A program made the translations under genes and the position numbers. The notes below the pieces were generated by a model. That model was not told the origin of the DNA and searched no databases. It saw nothing but the letters and a program-made list of their open reading frames with translations. Source: Agromyces archimandritae (lineage in GTDB: Bacteria; Actinomycetota; Actinomycetes; Actinomycetales; Microbacteriaceae). From it: 64,000 nucleotides of DNA. This document shows, one piece after another, positions 45,996-54,515 of the stretch. The stretch lies in the NCBI RefSeq assembly GCF_018024495.1, contig NZ_CP071696.1:372001-436000 (forward strand). The letters run 5' to 3'. The stretch's first letter is position 1. Each line of letters begins with the position of its first letter.

Positions 45996-47051
45996 TCAGG
46001 CCGAGGCCCGATCGAGTTCCACGAGATCGGAACGGCTGAGCGGCAGCAGGGCGGCCGCGACGAGCGCGTCGACCTGCTCGGGCGTGTCGGCGCTGACGGC
46101 CGGGGCGACGACGTTGGGCTTGGCGAGCAGCCATGCCAGGGCGACCGTGGCCGGCTCCGCCCCGTAGGCGAAGGCGACCTCGTCGAGCGCGGCGAGGACC
46201 CGGTTGCCGCGCCGGCCGAGGTGCTTGGCCAGTCGTACCCCGCGCGCGTCCCGGCGAACCTCGGAGCGTCGGCGCACGTGTCCGCCGAGGAACCCGTTCG
46301 CCAGGCCGAAGTACGGCACGACGGCCAGCCCCTGGGCGTGGGCGACGAGTTCGAGGGCGCCTTCGTATCCGCGCCGTTCCATCAGGTTGTAGCGGGTCGC
46401 GATCGCCGAGATCCGCGGCAGGCCGTTGGCGGCCAGCACGCGCGCCTCGACGAGGCGTTCGGGCGAGAAGTCCGATGCGCCCACGGCGAGGACCTTGCCG
46501 GCCTCCATGAGCGATCCGATGGTGCCGAGGGTCTCCTCGAGCGGTACCTCGGGATCTTCGCCGTGCAGGTACAGCAGGTCGATCCGGTCGGTGCGGAGCC
46601 GGGCGAGCGACGCGTCGACGGCCTCCAGGATGGATGCCGGGCGCAGCCCCGGGTGATCGGGGTGGCGCCCGATCTTCGTCGCGATCGTCATCCGGTCGCG
46701 CACGCGGCGGGATGCGAGCCAGCTGCCGACGATGAGCTCGCTGCGGCCTGCCGCGTAGCTGTCGGCCGTGTCGATGAAGTCGCCTCCGACCGCGGCGTGG
46801 CGGTCGAGCACGTCGTGCGATTCGTCGGGCCCGAGGGTCCACCCGAAGGTGCTCGCCCCGAGCGCGAGCGGGTGCACCCGCAGCGCGGTGTCGCCGATCG
46901 ACGTCTGTTTGGGCACCGTGATGGGCCCCGAGAAGACGTTCGTCTCGATGTGCTCGACCACGGCATCCATCGACGGTGCCGTGTGCCGACCGGTCGCGGT
47001 CCGCACAGCCCCCGCTGCACCCACCGCCGTATCCAAGTTCGCATGCGTCAT
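45996..47051 (-). CDS. Aldo/keto reductase
   Basis: A 351-residue NADPH-dependent reductase. The catalytic tetrad is visible: Asp and Tyr in DFIDTADSYAAGRSE, Lys in TIATKIGR, and His in DLLYLHGED. LGASTFGWTLG is the barrel start, preceded by an N-terminal extension of about 55 residues lacking family resemblance. The C-terminal cofactor region includes VALAWLLAKPNVVAPAVS. GGGAGG lies six bases before ATG 47051. It stands alone between terminators; the substrate is unknown. Confidence 0.92.
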   Translation of the reverse strand: MTHANLDTAVGAAGAVRTATGRHTAPSMDAVVEHIETNVFSGPITVPKQTSIGDTALRVHPLALGASTFGWTLGPDESHDVLDRHAAVGGDFIDTADSYAAGRSELIVGSWLASRRVRDRMTIATKIGRHPDHPGLRPASILEAVDASLARLRTDRIDLLYLHGEDPEVPLEETLGTIGSLMEAGKVLAVGASDFSPERLVEARVLAANGLPRISAIATRYNLMERRGYEGALELVAHAQGLAVVPYFGLANGFLGGHVRRRSEVRRDARGVRLAKHLGRRGNRVLAALDEVAFAYGAEPATVALAWLLAKPNVVAPAVSADTPEQVDALVAAALLPLSRSDLVELDRASA

Positions 47052-47246
47052 GCGATCCTCCCTCCCCAAGGATTGCTCCGATCCTATGCCGGAGCCGCCG
47101 GAATTGCACCAGGGAGGTTGACGGACGTTGCCGAATCGTCACCGTCGCGACACGGTCGGCGGTCGCGGGCGGTGCCGTCGGCCGGTGCCGGGCGGTGCGC
47201 ACGGTCGAGGGCGGGCCGGCGTCGGGCGGTGGATGCCGCGGCGCGC

Positions 47247-48065
47247 TCAGCGGCCGGCGCGGCGCACGAGCGCTTCGGCGTGCCGGAGGACGGGGGCGTC
47301 GACCATGCGCCCCTCGAAGGCGAAGGCCCCGGTGCCGTGCTCGGCCGCCGCCGCGAGCAGGGCCCGAGCCGCGTCGAGCTCGGCCGCATCCGGCCGGTAG
47401 GCCTCGCGCACGATCGCCGCCTGCGAGGGGTGGATGCAGGCGGTCGCCGCGAAGCCGACGGCCGCCGCGTCCTCGGACTCGGCCCGCAGCCCGTCGGCGT
47501 CGTCGATCGCGAGGTGCACGGCGTCGATCGCGGCGATGCCGTGGGCGCCCGCGGCCAGCAGCACCCGGGAGCGGGCGTGTCGGGCGACCTCGCGGTAGCC
47601 GCCGTCCGGCCCCCGGCTCGAGGACCCGCCGAGCGAGGCGACGAGGTCTTCGGCGCCCCACATGAGTGCGGCGACGTTCGGCAGCTCGGCGATCGCGGGC
47701 GCGGCGAGCACGCCGGCCGCCGTTTCGCAGAGGGCGATCACGGTGAGCTCGACGAGTTCGACGAGGTCGGCGGTGCCGTCGCATTTGGCGAGCATGACGG
47801 TGCGGTACCGGGTGCGGGCGACGGCCGCGAGGTCGGCGGCGAAGTCGGGCGATCCGGCCGGGTTCACGCGCACGATGACGCGGGCCGGGTCGACCGGGGT
47901 CGCGATGAGGGCGTCGCGGGCCGCGGGGCGCGCGGCGGCATCCACCGCGTCCTCGAGGTCGATGATGACGGCGTCGGCGCGCTCGAGCGCCTTCGCGTAG
48001 CGTTCGGGGCGGTCGGCGGGGCAGAACAGCAGCGCCGGGCCGAAGGGGAAGTCGGGGTGGGTCAT
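47247..48065 (-). CDS. CitE-like HpcH/HpaI-family CoA-ester lyase
   Basis: A 272-residue beta/alpha-barrel lyase. LLFCPADRPERYAKAL, VIIDLEDAVDAAARPAAR (metal and CoA contact) and RVNPAGSPDF are CitE-like motifs; the metal acid is in ALCETAAGVL. The M. tuberculosis homologue in the same gene context (Rv2498c) cleaves beta-hydroxyacyl-CoAs including HMG-CoA and citramalyl-CoA, so the same role at the end of leucine breakdown is likely. ATG overlaps the MaoC stop. Last gene of the leftward carboxylase operon. Confidence 0.9.
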   Translation of the reverse strand: MTHPDFPFGPALLFCPADRPERYAKALERADAVIIDLEDAVDAAARPAARDALIATPVDPARVIVRVNPAGSPDFAADLAAVARTRYRTVMLAKCDGTADLVELVELTVIALCETAAGVLAAPAIAELPNVAALMWGAEDLVASLGGSSSRGPDGGYREVARHARSRVLLAAGAHGIAAIDAVHLAIDDADGLRAESEDAAAVGFAATACIHPSQAAIVREAYRPDAAELDAARALLAAAAEHGTGAFAFEGRMVDAPVLRHAEALVRRAGR

Positions 48066-48598
48066 GCGCCGGCCCCCGCCCGCTCCCCCGCCTCGCGGCA
48101 CCACATGAGCGCCGAGCGGCTCGCCCGCGCCACGACCTCGCCGTGCTGGTTGCGGCCGGTGTGCTCGAGGGTCACGATCCCCTGGCCCGGCCGGGAGGAG
48201 GAGAGGCGTTTGCCCGTCACGAGCGTCTCGGAGTACAGGGTGTCGCCGGGGAACAGCGGCTTCGGGAAGGCGACCTCCCCGAAGCCGAGGTTCGCCACGA
48301 GCGTGCCCTGCGTGAGCTGGCCGACGGATGCGCCGACGATCGTCGCGAGCGTGAACATCGAGTTGACGAGGGGGCGGCCGAAGGGCTGCGTCGCCGCGAA
48401 CGCCGCGTCGAGGTGCAGGGCCTGCTGATTCATCGTGAGCGTCGTGAACAGCACGTTGTCGGCCTCGGTGACGGTGCGCCCCGGCCGGTGCAGGTAGCGC
48501 GCGCCAGCCTCGATCTCCTCGTACCAGAGGCCGCGCTGCACGACCCTCTGCGCCCCGTCGGCTTCCTCCGGCATCCGCGCCCCCTCGTCCACCGTCAT
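48062..48598 (-). CDS. MaoC-family hydratase
   Basis: A 178-residue hotdog-fold protein. The R-hydratase-like region includes TEADNVLFTTLTMNQQALHLD (landmark TMNQQALHLD) with the catalytic-type Asp/His neighbourhood replaced by asparagine-histidine, and FPKPLFPGDTLYSET. It resembles Rv2499c-type proteins beside CitE. A role in hydrating 3-methylglutaconyl-CoA or mesaconyl-type intermediates is inferred from context. It overlaps both neighbours by four bases. Confidence 0.88.
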   Translation of the reverse strand: MTVDEGARMPEEADGAQRVVQRGLWYEEIEAGARYLHRPGRTVTEADNVLFTTLTMNQQALHLDAAFAATQPFGRPLVNSMFTLATIVGASVGQLTQGTLVANLGFGEVAFPKPLFPGDTLYSETLVTGKRLSSSRPGQGIVTLEHTGRNQHGEVVARASRSALMWCREAGERAGAGA

Positions 48599-49800
48599 CC
48601 TCTCTCGCCGGTCACCGTCGCGCTACCCCCGCTCTGCTCGGTGAGACCGAGCTGGCGGGTGAGGATCATGAGCTGGACCTCGCTCGTGCCCTCGCCGATC
48701 TCGAGGATCTTCGAGTCGCGGTAGTGCCTGGCGACGACGTTCTCGTTCAGGAAGCCGTAGCCGCCCCAGATCTGCGCGGCGTCTCGGGCGTTGTCCATCG
48801 CCGCCTCGCTCGCCACGAGCTTGGCGATCGAGGCCTCCGTCTTGAACGGCTGCCCGGCGATCATCTTGCGGGCCGCGTCGTGCCAGGTGAGGCGCGCCTG
48901 GTGCACGCGCGCCTGCATGCGGGCGATCGTGAAGGCGATGTGCTGGAAGGAGCCGATGTTCGTGCCGAAGACGTTGCGGGTCTTCGCACGGGCGAGGGCC
49001 TGCTCGAGGCAGCCCTGCGCGGCGCCCGTCGCGAGCGCCGCGAAGGCGACCCGGCCGCCGTCGAGGGCCTTCAGGAAGTTCGCGTAGCCGCGGCCGCGTT
49101 CGCCGAGCAGATTGGATGCCGGCACGCGCACGTCCTCGAAGAACAGCGGATGCGTGTCGCTCGTGTTCCAGCCGACCTTGTCGTAGGCGGGGCCGATCGT
49201 GAAGCCGGGGGTGCCGTTCGGCACGATGATCGTCGAGAGCTCCTTGCGGACGGAACCGTCGGGGCGGGCCTCTTCGCCGGTGACGGCGACGATCGTGTTG
49301 ATGCTCGTGATCGGGCTGCCGGAGTTCGTGATGAACTGCTTCGAGCCGTTGACGACCCATTCGTCGCCGTCGAGCACCGCCGTCGTCTTCGTCGCGCCGG
49401 CGTCCGAGCCCGCCTCGGCCTCGGTCAGGCCGAAACCGGCGAGGGCGCGGCCGGCGAGGAGGTCGGGCAGCCAGGTGCGGCGCTGCTCCTCGGTGCCGTA
49501 CTCGTACAGGCACAGCACGCCGAGGCCGACGCCGGCCTCGAGGGTGACACCGAGGGACTGGTCGACGCGCCCGATGGCCTCGACGGCGAGGCAGAGCTGG
49601 AAGTAGTCCTTGCCCTGGCCGCCGTATTCGACGGGGAAGGGGAGGCCGAAGAAGCCCTCCTCGCCCATCTGCGCGATGATCTCGACCGGCACGCGGCGGG
49701 CCGTGTCGTACTCGTAGGACGCGGGGGCGACGACGGTGTCGGCGAACGCCTTCGCGCGTTCGTAGAGTTCGCGTTCCTCCGCGGTCAGCTGGTAGTCCAT
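48595..49800 (-). CDS. Acyl-CoA dehydrogenase, probably isovaleryl/branched-chain type
   Basis: A 401-residue FAD flavoprotein. GFGLTEAEAGSDAGATKT and ITNSGSPITSI are the FAD/substrate blocks; IWGGYGFLNE and the C-terminal RDSKILEIGEGTSEVQ include a Glu in the classical base position. It oxidises an acyl-CoA to an enoyl-CoA, passing electrons to ETF. The carboxylase context (as fadE19 beside accA1/accD1) points to isovaleryl- or related branched acyl-CoA. Ten bases separate it from the biotin carboxylase gene. Confidence 0.92.
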   Translation of the reverse strand: MDYQLTAEERELYERAKAFADTVVAPASYEYDTARRVPVEIIAQMGEEGFFGLPFPVEYGGQGKDYFQLCLAVEAIGRVDQSLGVTLEAGVGLGVLCLYEYGTEEQRRTWLPDLLAGRALAGFGLTEAEAGSDAGATKTTAVLDGDEWVVNGSKQFITNSGSPITSINTIVAVTGEEARPDGSVRKELSTIIVPNGTPGFTIGPAYDKVGWNTSDTHPLFFEDVRVPASNLLGERGRGYANFLKALDGGRVAFAALATGAAQGCLEQALARAKTRNVFGTNIGSFQHIAFTIARMQARVHQARLTWHDAARKMIAGQPFKTEASIAKLVASEAAMDNARDAAQIWGGYGFLNENVVARHYRDSKILEIGEGTSEVQLMILTRQLGLTEQSGGSATVTGERG

Positions 49801-49810
49801 CGGTGTCTCC

Positions 49811-51817
49811 TCATTCCTCGTGGGATGCGTGCTGCGCCGGGTCGGCGCCGGGCTCGGCCGGCCGCTCGGGCCCGCCGGGTCGGTCTTCGGGTTCGGCCGC
49901 CTCGGCGGGCCGGATGCGGGCGACGAGCTGATCGCGCTGGACGAGCTCGCCGACGGCGACGGCGAGCTCGAGCACGCCGTCGACGGGGGCTTCGAGGCGG
50001 TGCTCCATCTTCATGGCCTCGATCGCGAGCACCGTCCGGCCGGCCTCGACCGCCTCGCCGTCGGCGGCACCGAGGCTCGTGACGGTGCCGGGCATGGGCG
50101 CGCGCAGTTCGGGCGAGGCGGGGGCGCCGGCGCGGCCGAGCTCGGCGAGCCGGGCGTCGAGGGCGGCGCGCCGGGGCTCGGGGGCGAGCCAGGCGGTGAC
50201 GCCTCCGGTGTGCACCCAGGCGCTGCCGTCGTCGGCGCGGGCGGTGACGGCCCGCGCGGCGACGGCGTGGTCGGTTGCGCCGGCGAACGCCGCCGAGCGC
50301 ACCTCGAAGCGCCGTCGCGGCGGCGGGGCCGCTCCGCCGACCGCGAAGCCGCGGGCGCGGACCCACACGTCGTCGGCGGCGGCCGCCTCGGCCCGGGCGG
50401 CGCGTTCGAGCATCGCATCGGCGGCGACGAGCGCCGGTGCGAGCCGGGCGTCGCCCGAGCCGGGCTCCCCCGGCTCGGGCAGGCGGTCGATGAGCCCGGT
50501 GTCCAGCTCGCCGGCCGCGACGGCCGGGTCGGCGAGCAGGGCGCCGAGGAAGCCGAGGTTCGTCGTGACGCCGAGCACGACGGCCGTCTCGAGGGCGGCG
50601 CGGAGGCGTGCGAGGGCTTCGGCGCGGTCGGCGCCGTGCGCGATGAGCTTGGCGAGCATGGGGTCGTAGTCGGCGGTGACCTCCGAGCCGGCCTCGACCC
50701 CGGCATCCACCCGCACCCCCTCGGGCCAGTCGAGCGCGAGGATGCGTCCGGTCGCCGGCAGGAAGCCGCGGGCAGGGTCTTCGGCGTAGAGCCGCACCTC
50801 GACGGCGTGCCCGGCCGGTTCTGCGGGGAGCTCGGCGAGGGGCTCGCCGGCGGCGATGCGGAGCTGCTGCTCGACGAGATCCACCCCCGTCACGGCCTCG
50901 GTGACGGGGTGCTCGACCTGCAGGCGCGTGTTCATCTCGATGAAGAAGAACTCGCCGCCCGGCGCGAGGAGGAACTCGACGGTGCCGGCGCCCCGGTAGC
51001 CGACGCTCGCTGCTGCGGCGACCGCGGCCTCGCCGAGGCGGGCGCGGAGGGCGGTATCGACGGCGGGCGAAGGGGCCTCCTCGACGACCTTCTGGTGGCG
51101 GCGCTGCAGGGTGCACTCGCGTTCGCCGAGGTGGCGGACGGTGCCGTGGGCGTCGGCGAGCACCTGGATCTCGATGTGCCGGGGCCGCTCGACGAGGCGT
51201 TCGAAGAGCAGCGCGTCGTCGCCGAAGGCCGCGCGGGCGATGCGGCGGGCGGCGGGGATCGCCTGCTCCAGTTCGGCGAGTGAGGCGGCGGTCTGCATGC
51301 CCTTGCCGCCGCCGCCGGCGCTCGGCTTCACGAGCAGCGGGAAGCCGGATTCGGCCGCGCGGGCGGCGAGGGCGGCGTCCGGCATCCGCTCGCCCGCCGG
51401 CTCGGCGAACCCGGGCACGGTCGGCACGCCGGCTGCGGCGACCCGGTCCTTCGCCCGGATCTTGTCGCCCATGACGTGCAAGGCCTCCTCGCCCGGGCCG
51501 ATGAAGACGAGGCCTGCTTCGCGGACGGCGCGGGCGAAGCCGGCGTCCTCGCTGAGGAAGCCGTAGCCGGGGTGGATCGCCTGCGCGCCGGTCTCGCGGG
51601 CGGCGGCGAGGATGCGGGGCACGTGCAGGTAGCTCTCGGCGGCCGGGGCCGGCCCGAGGCGCACGGCGTCGTCGGCGAGGCGGACGTGCGGGGCGCCGGC
51701 ATCCGCGTCGGAGTACACGGCGACCGAGCGGATGCCGAGGCGCCGCAGGGTGCGGATGATGCGGCAGGCGATCTCGCCGCGGTTGGCGATGAGGACGGTC
51801 TCGAACATCTCGCTCAC
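49811..51817 (-). CDS. Biotin-dependent acyl-CoA carboxylase alpha subunit
   Basis: A 668-residue protein joining biotin carboxylase and biotin carrier. [16 protein letters not shown] begins the carboxylase, ATP-grasp [11 protein letters not shown] and [14 protein letters not shown] follow, and the carrier near residue 600 has the biotinylation site EAMKMEH. The GTG start overlaps the beta-subunit stop (GTGA). With the beta subunit it most likely carboxylates 3-methylcrotonyl-CoA in leucine breakdown. An acidic Pro/Gly/Glu-rich tail of about 30 residues ends it. Confidence 0.94.
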   Translation of the reverse strand: MSEMFETVLIANRGEIACRIIRTLRRLGIRSVAVYSDADAGAPHVRLADDAVRLGPAPAAESYLHVPRILAAARETGAQAIHPGYGFLSEDAGFARAVREAGLVFIGPGEEALHVMGDKIRAKDRVAAAGVPTVPGFAEPAGERMPDAALAARAAESGFPLLVKPSAGGGGKGMQTAASLAELEQAIPAARRIARAAFGDDALLFERLVERPRHIEIQVLADAHGTVRHLGERECTLQRRHQKVVEEAPSPAVDTALRARLGEAAVAAAASVGYRGAGTVEFLLAPGGEFFFIEMNTRLQVEHPVTEAVTGVDLVEQQLRIAAGEPLAELPAEPAGHAVEVRLYAEDPARGFLPATGRILALDWPEGVRVDAGVEAGSEVTADYDPMLAKLIAHGADRAEALARLRAALETAVVLGVTTNLGFLGALLADPAVAAGELDTGLIDRLPEPGEPGSGDARLAPALVAADAMLERAARAEAAAADDVWVRARGFAVGGAAPPPRRRFEVRSAAFAGATDHAVAARAVTARADDGSAWVHTGGVTAWLAPEPRRAALDARLAELGRAGAPASPELRAPMPGTVTSLGAADGEAVEAGRTVLAIEAMKMEHRLEAPVDGVLELAVAVGELVQRDQLVARIRPAEAAEPEDRPGGPERPAEPGADPAQHASHEE

Positions 51818-53412
51818 ATCCGGAACAGGCCGAAGCGGGGCTCGGGCAGGGGCGTTCGGCTCGCCAGTTCGAGGGCGAGGCCGAGGACGGTGCGGGTGTC
51901 GGCCGGGTCGATGACGCCGTCGTCCCAGAGGCGGGCGGTCGAGTACCAGGGCGAACCCTGCTCTTCGTACTGTGCGCGGATCGGGGCGCGGAAGGCGGCC
52001 TCCTCCTCGGCCGGCCACTGCCCGCCGCTCGCTTCGATGCCGTCGCGTTTGACGGTCGCGAGCACGCTCGCGGCCTGTTCGCCGCCCATGACGCTCGTGC
52101 GGGCGTTCGGCCAGAGCCAGAGGAAGCGCGGCGAGTACGCCCGGCCGCACATCGAATAGTTGCCGGCACCGAAGGATCCGCCGATGACGACCGTGAACTT
52201 CGGCACCCGCGTCGTCGCGACCGCGGTGACCATCTTCGCGCCGTGCTTGGCGATGCCGCCGGCCTCGGCGTCGCGGCCGACCATGAAGCCCGAGATGTTC
52301 TGCAGGAACACGAGCGGGATGCCGCGCTGATCGCACAGTTCGATGAAGTGCGCGCCCTTCTCGGCCGACTCGCCGAAGAGCACCCCCTGGTTGGCGACGA
52401 TGCCGACGGGGTGGCCCTCGAGATGCGCGAAGGCCGTGACGAGGGTGTCGCCGTACTCGGGCTTGAACTCGGTGAAGGCGCTGTCGTCGACGAGCCGGGC
52501 GATGACCTCGCGCACCGGGTACGGCTGCTGCACGTCGACGGGCACGACCTCGCTGACGCTCGCCGGGTCGAGCCGGGGCGGTCGGGGCTCGCGAACCGCC
52601 CAGGCCCGTGGGCCGGGCTGCGGCACGGTCTCGAGGATGTCGCGGAGGATCTCGAGGGCGTGCTCGTCGTCCTCGGCGAGGTGGTCGACGACGCCGGAGA
52701 CGCGTGCGTGCAGCTCGCCGCCGCCGAGCTCCTCGGGGGTCACGACCTCGCCGATCGCGGCCTTCACGAGCGGCGGGCCGCCGAGGAAGATGGTGCCCTG
52801 CTCGCGGACGATGACCGACTCGTCGCTCATCGCCGGCACGTAGGCGCCGCCGGCCGTGCAGGAGCCCATGACGGCCGCCAGCTGCGGGATGCCGGCCGCC
52901 GACAGCCGCGCCTGGTTGTAGAAGATGCGTCCGAAGTGCTCGCGGTCGGGGAAGACCTCGTCCTGCCGGGGCAGGAAGGCGCCGCCCGAGTCGACGAGGG
53001 CGACGCACGGCAGCCGGTTCTCGTGGGCGATCTCCTGCGCCCGGAGGTGCTTCTTCACCGTCATCGGGTAGTAGGTGCCGCCTTTGACGGTCGCGTCGTT
53101 GCAGATGACCATGACGGGCCGGCCGTGCACGAGGCCGATGCCGGTGATGAGGCCGGCGCCCGGGGTGTCGTCGCCGGTGAGGGCCTCGCCGGCGAGCGGC
53201 GAGCATTCCAGGAACGGGCTGCCCTCGTCGAGCAGGCGCCGGACGCGGTCGCGCGGCAGGAGCTTGCCGCGGGCGAGGTGCCGCTCGCGGGCCGCGTCGC
53301 TGCCGCCCCGGGCGGATCGCGCGAGGCGCTCGCGGAGTTCGCGCACGAGCTCGGCGTGCGCGGCCGCGTTGGCGGCACGGCCGTCGGCCGTGCCGGTCGT
53401 GAGGGTGCCCAT
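51814..53412 (-). CDS. Acyl-CoA carboxylase beta subunit (methylcrotonyl-CoA type)
   Basis: A 532-residue carboxyltransferase. [34 protein letters not shown] and [26 protein letters not shown] (landmark [16 protein letters not shown]) match MccB/AccD1 rather than propionyl-CoA carboxylases. First gene of the leftward operon, with two operator-like sites within 65 bp of its start. The methylcrotonyl-CoA assignment rests on these motifs and the cluster. Confidence 0.93.
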   Translation of the reverse strand: MGTLTTGTADGRAANAAAHAELVRELRERLARSARGGSDAARERHLARGKLLPRDRVRRLLDEGSPFLECSPLAGEALTGDDTPGAGLITGIGLVHGRPVMVICNDATVKGGTYYPMTVKKHLRAQEIAHENRLPCVALVDSGGAFLPRQDEVFPDREHFGRIFYNQARLSAAGIPQLAAVMGSCTAGGAYVPAMSDESVIVREQGTIFLGGPPLVKAAIGEVVTPEELGGGELHARVSGVVDHLAEDDEHALEILRDILETVPQPGPRAWAVREPRPPRLDPASVSEVVPVDVQQPYPVREVIARLVDDSAFTEFKPEYGDTLVTAFAHLEGHPVGIVANQGVLFGESAEKGAHFIELCDQRGIPLVFLQNISGFMVGRDAEAGGIAKHGAKMVTAVATTRVPKFTVVIGGSFGAGNYSMCGRAYSPRFLWLWPNARTSVMGGEQAASVLATVKRDGIEASGGQWPAEEEAAFRAPIRAQYEEQGSPWYSTARLWDDGVIDPADTRTVLGLALELASRTPLPEPRFGLFRM

Positions 53413-53434
53413 CTCGTCTCCGTCGACGTATTCA

Positions 53435-53450
53435 GTGAGTCTTCGCTAAC
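53435..53450. promoter_or_regulatory. TetR operator-like site 1
   Basis: GTGAGTCTTCGCTAAC, an imperfect palindrome fitting GTKAGY-N4-RYTMAC. It lies 23 bases upstream of the carboxylase beta gene and recurs twice more before the divergent tetR. Confidence 0.7.
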
Positions 53451-53460
53451 TGGAATCGAG

Positions 53461-53476
53461 GTTAGCGCTCATTAAC
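53461..53476. promoter_or_regulatory. TetR operator-like site 2
   Basis: GTTAGCGCTCATTAAC, same GTKAGY-N4-RYTMAC pattern, ten bases from site 1 (one helical turn between edges), near the middle of the divergent region. Confidence 0.65.
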
Positions 53477-53522
53477 CGAAATCGGCAAGGGGCGCGCCGC
53501 GTGCGGCCGGCGGCAGGCTTCG

Positions 53523-53538
53523 GTTAGCGTGTACTCAC
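53523..53538. promoter_or_regulatory. TetR operator-like site 3
   Basis: GTTAGCGTGTACTCAC; its reverse complement matches site 1 at 13 of 16 positions, differing only in the central bases. It ends just before the tetR ribosome-binding site, suited to autorepression. Confidence 0.7.
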
Positions 53539-53552
53539 CGACTGGAGGCACC

Positions 53553-54143
53553 GTGACCCTCACCGACCGCGAACGCGCCAAGGCCGGGCGCCGGGCCGCG
53601 ATCCTGGACGCCGCGACCGCGCTCTTCGCCGACCGCGGCTACGCCGGCGTCACGATCGAAGACCTCGGCCAGGCCGCCGGCGTCTCGGGCCCGGCCGTCT
53701 ACCGGCACTTCCCCGGCAAGGCCGCCGTGCTCGCCGCGATCCTCGACGACGCCAGCCGGGCCCTCCTCGACGGGGCCGAACGCGTCGTCGCCGCCGCCGC
53801 GGACCCGGCCGCGGCCCTCCGCGAACTCGTCGCCTTCCACGTCGACTTCGCCGTCGCCAGCGCCGACGTCATCCTCGTGCAGGACCGCGAACTCGAACGC
53901 CTGGAGCCCGGCGACCGGCACGAGGTGCGGCGCGTGCAGCGCGCCTACGTCGAACGCTGGGTCGACGTCCTCGGCCGCCTCCGGCCCGAACTCGGCGAGC
54001 GGGAACGGCGCATGCGCGCCCATGCCGCGTTCGGCCTCATGAACTCGACCCCGCACTCCGCCCGCGCCGGCGGCGTGCACCCCCGGGCCGCCGAGGTGCG
54101 CCGCATCCTCGTGCCGATGACGCTCGCCGCCCTCACCGCGTAG
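53553..54143 (+). CDS. TetR/AcrR-family repressor of the carboxylase operon
   Basis: A 196-residue regulator. The N-terminal helix-turn-helix is RAAILDAATALFADRGYAGVTIEDLGQAAGVSGPAVYRHF (landmark GVSGPAVYRHFPGK); the C-terminal domain is of the type that senses acyl-CoA-like ligands in SACE_7040/KstR2-type proteins. GTG 53553 is preceded by GGAGG. It is divergent from the acyl-CoA carboxylase operon with three similar palindromes between, so it probably represses that operon and itself and is released by a pathway CoA ester. Ligand is inferred. Confidence 0.9.
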   Translation: MTLTDRERAKAGRRAAILDAATALFADRGYAGVTIEDLGQAAGVSGPAVYRHFPGKAAVLAAILDDASRALLDGAERVVAAAADPAAALRELVAFHVDFAVASADVILVQDRELERLEPGDRHEVRRVQRAYVERWVDVLGRLRPELGERERRMRAHAAFGLMNSTPHSARAGGVHPRAAEVRRILVPMTLAALTA

Positions 54144-54164
54144 GCCTGAGGCCGCCGGCGCCGA

Positions 54165-54470
54165 TCAGTTCTCGGGCGTGGCCCCGAGGCCCGTCGCCAC
54201 CTGCTCGATGCGGAGCGCGAGGTCGACGTCGCGCCTCGTGACGGTGTCGACGTCGTGCGAACTCAGCTCGAACTCGATGCGCCCGTAGCCGAGCCGCACG
54301 TCCGGGTGGTGGTTCGCCTGCTCGGCGACGACCGCCGCCGCATCGAGCACGCGCACCGCGCCCTGGAAGTCTCCGGTCGCGTACGAGCCGAGCAGCACAT
54401 CGCCGAGCAGGTCGAACGACGTGCCCTCGAGCGCCTGCTCGATCTCATCCGGGGTCATCGTCTCGCTCAT
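54165..54470 (-). CDS. 4a-hydroxytetrahydrobiopterin dehydratase (pterin-4a-carbinolamine dehydratase)
   Basis: A 101-residue DCoH-like protein. FQGAVRVLDAAAVVAEQANHHPDVRLGYGRIEFEL (landmarks ANHHPDV and the histidines) is the active-site block, and the C-terminal segment HDVDTVTRRDVDLALRIE carries the third conserved feature. It recycles pterin cofactor after aromatic amino acid hydroxylation. No hydroxylase is nearby. It faces tetR tail-to-tail and follows the E2 gene by 45 bp on the same strand. Confidence 0.9.
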   Translation of the reverse strand: MSETMTPDEIEQALEGTSFDLLGDVLLGSYATGDFQGAVRVLDAAAVVAEQANHHPDVRLGYGRIEFELSSHDVDTVTRRDVDLALRIEQVATGLGATPEN

Positions 54471-54515
54471 GCCTCCATCCTCGCGCCGAACGCCGGCATC
54501 CGATACCCCCGCCGC

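Noticed and set aside
45889..47784. Upstream extension of the M16 peptidase frame
   Set aside because: It is a shadow of the aldo/keto reductase and CitE-like genes; M16 homology starts at the ATG at 45888.
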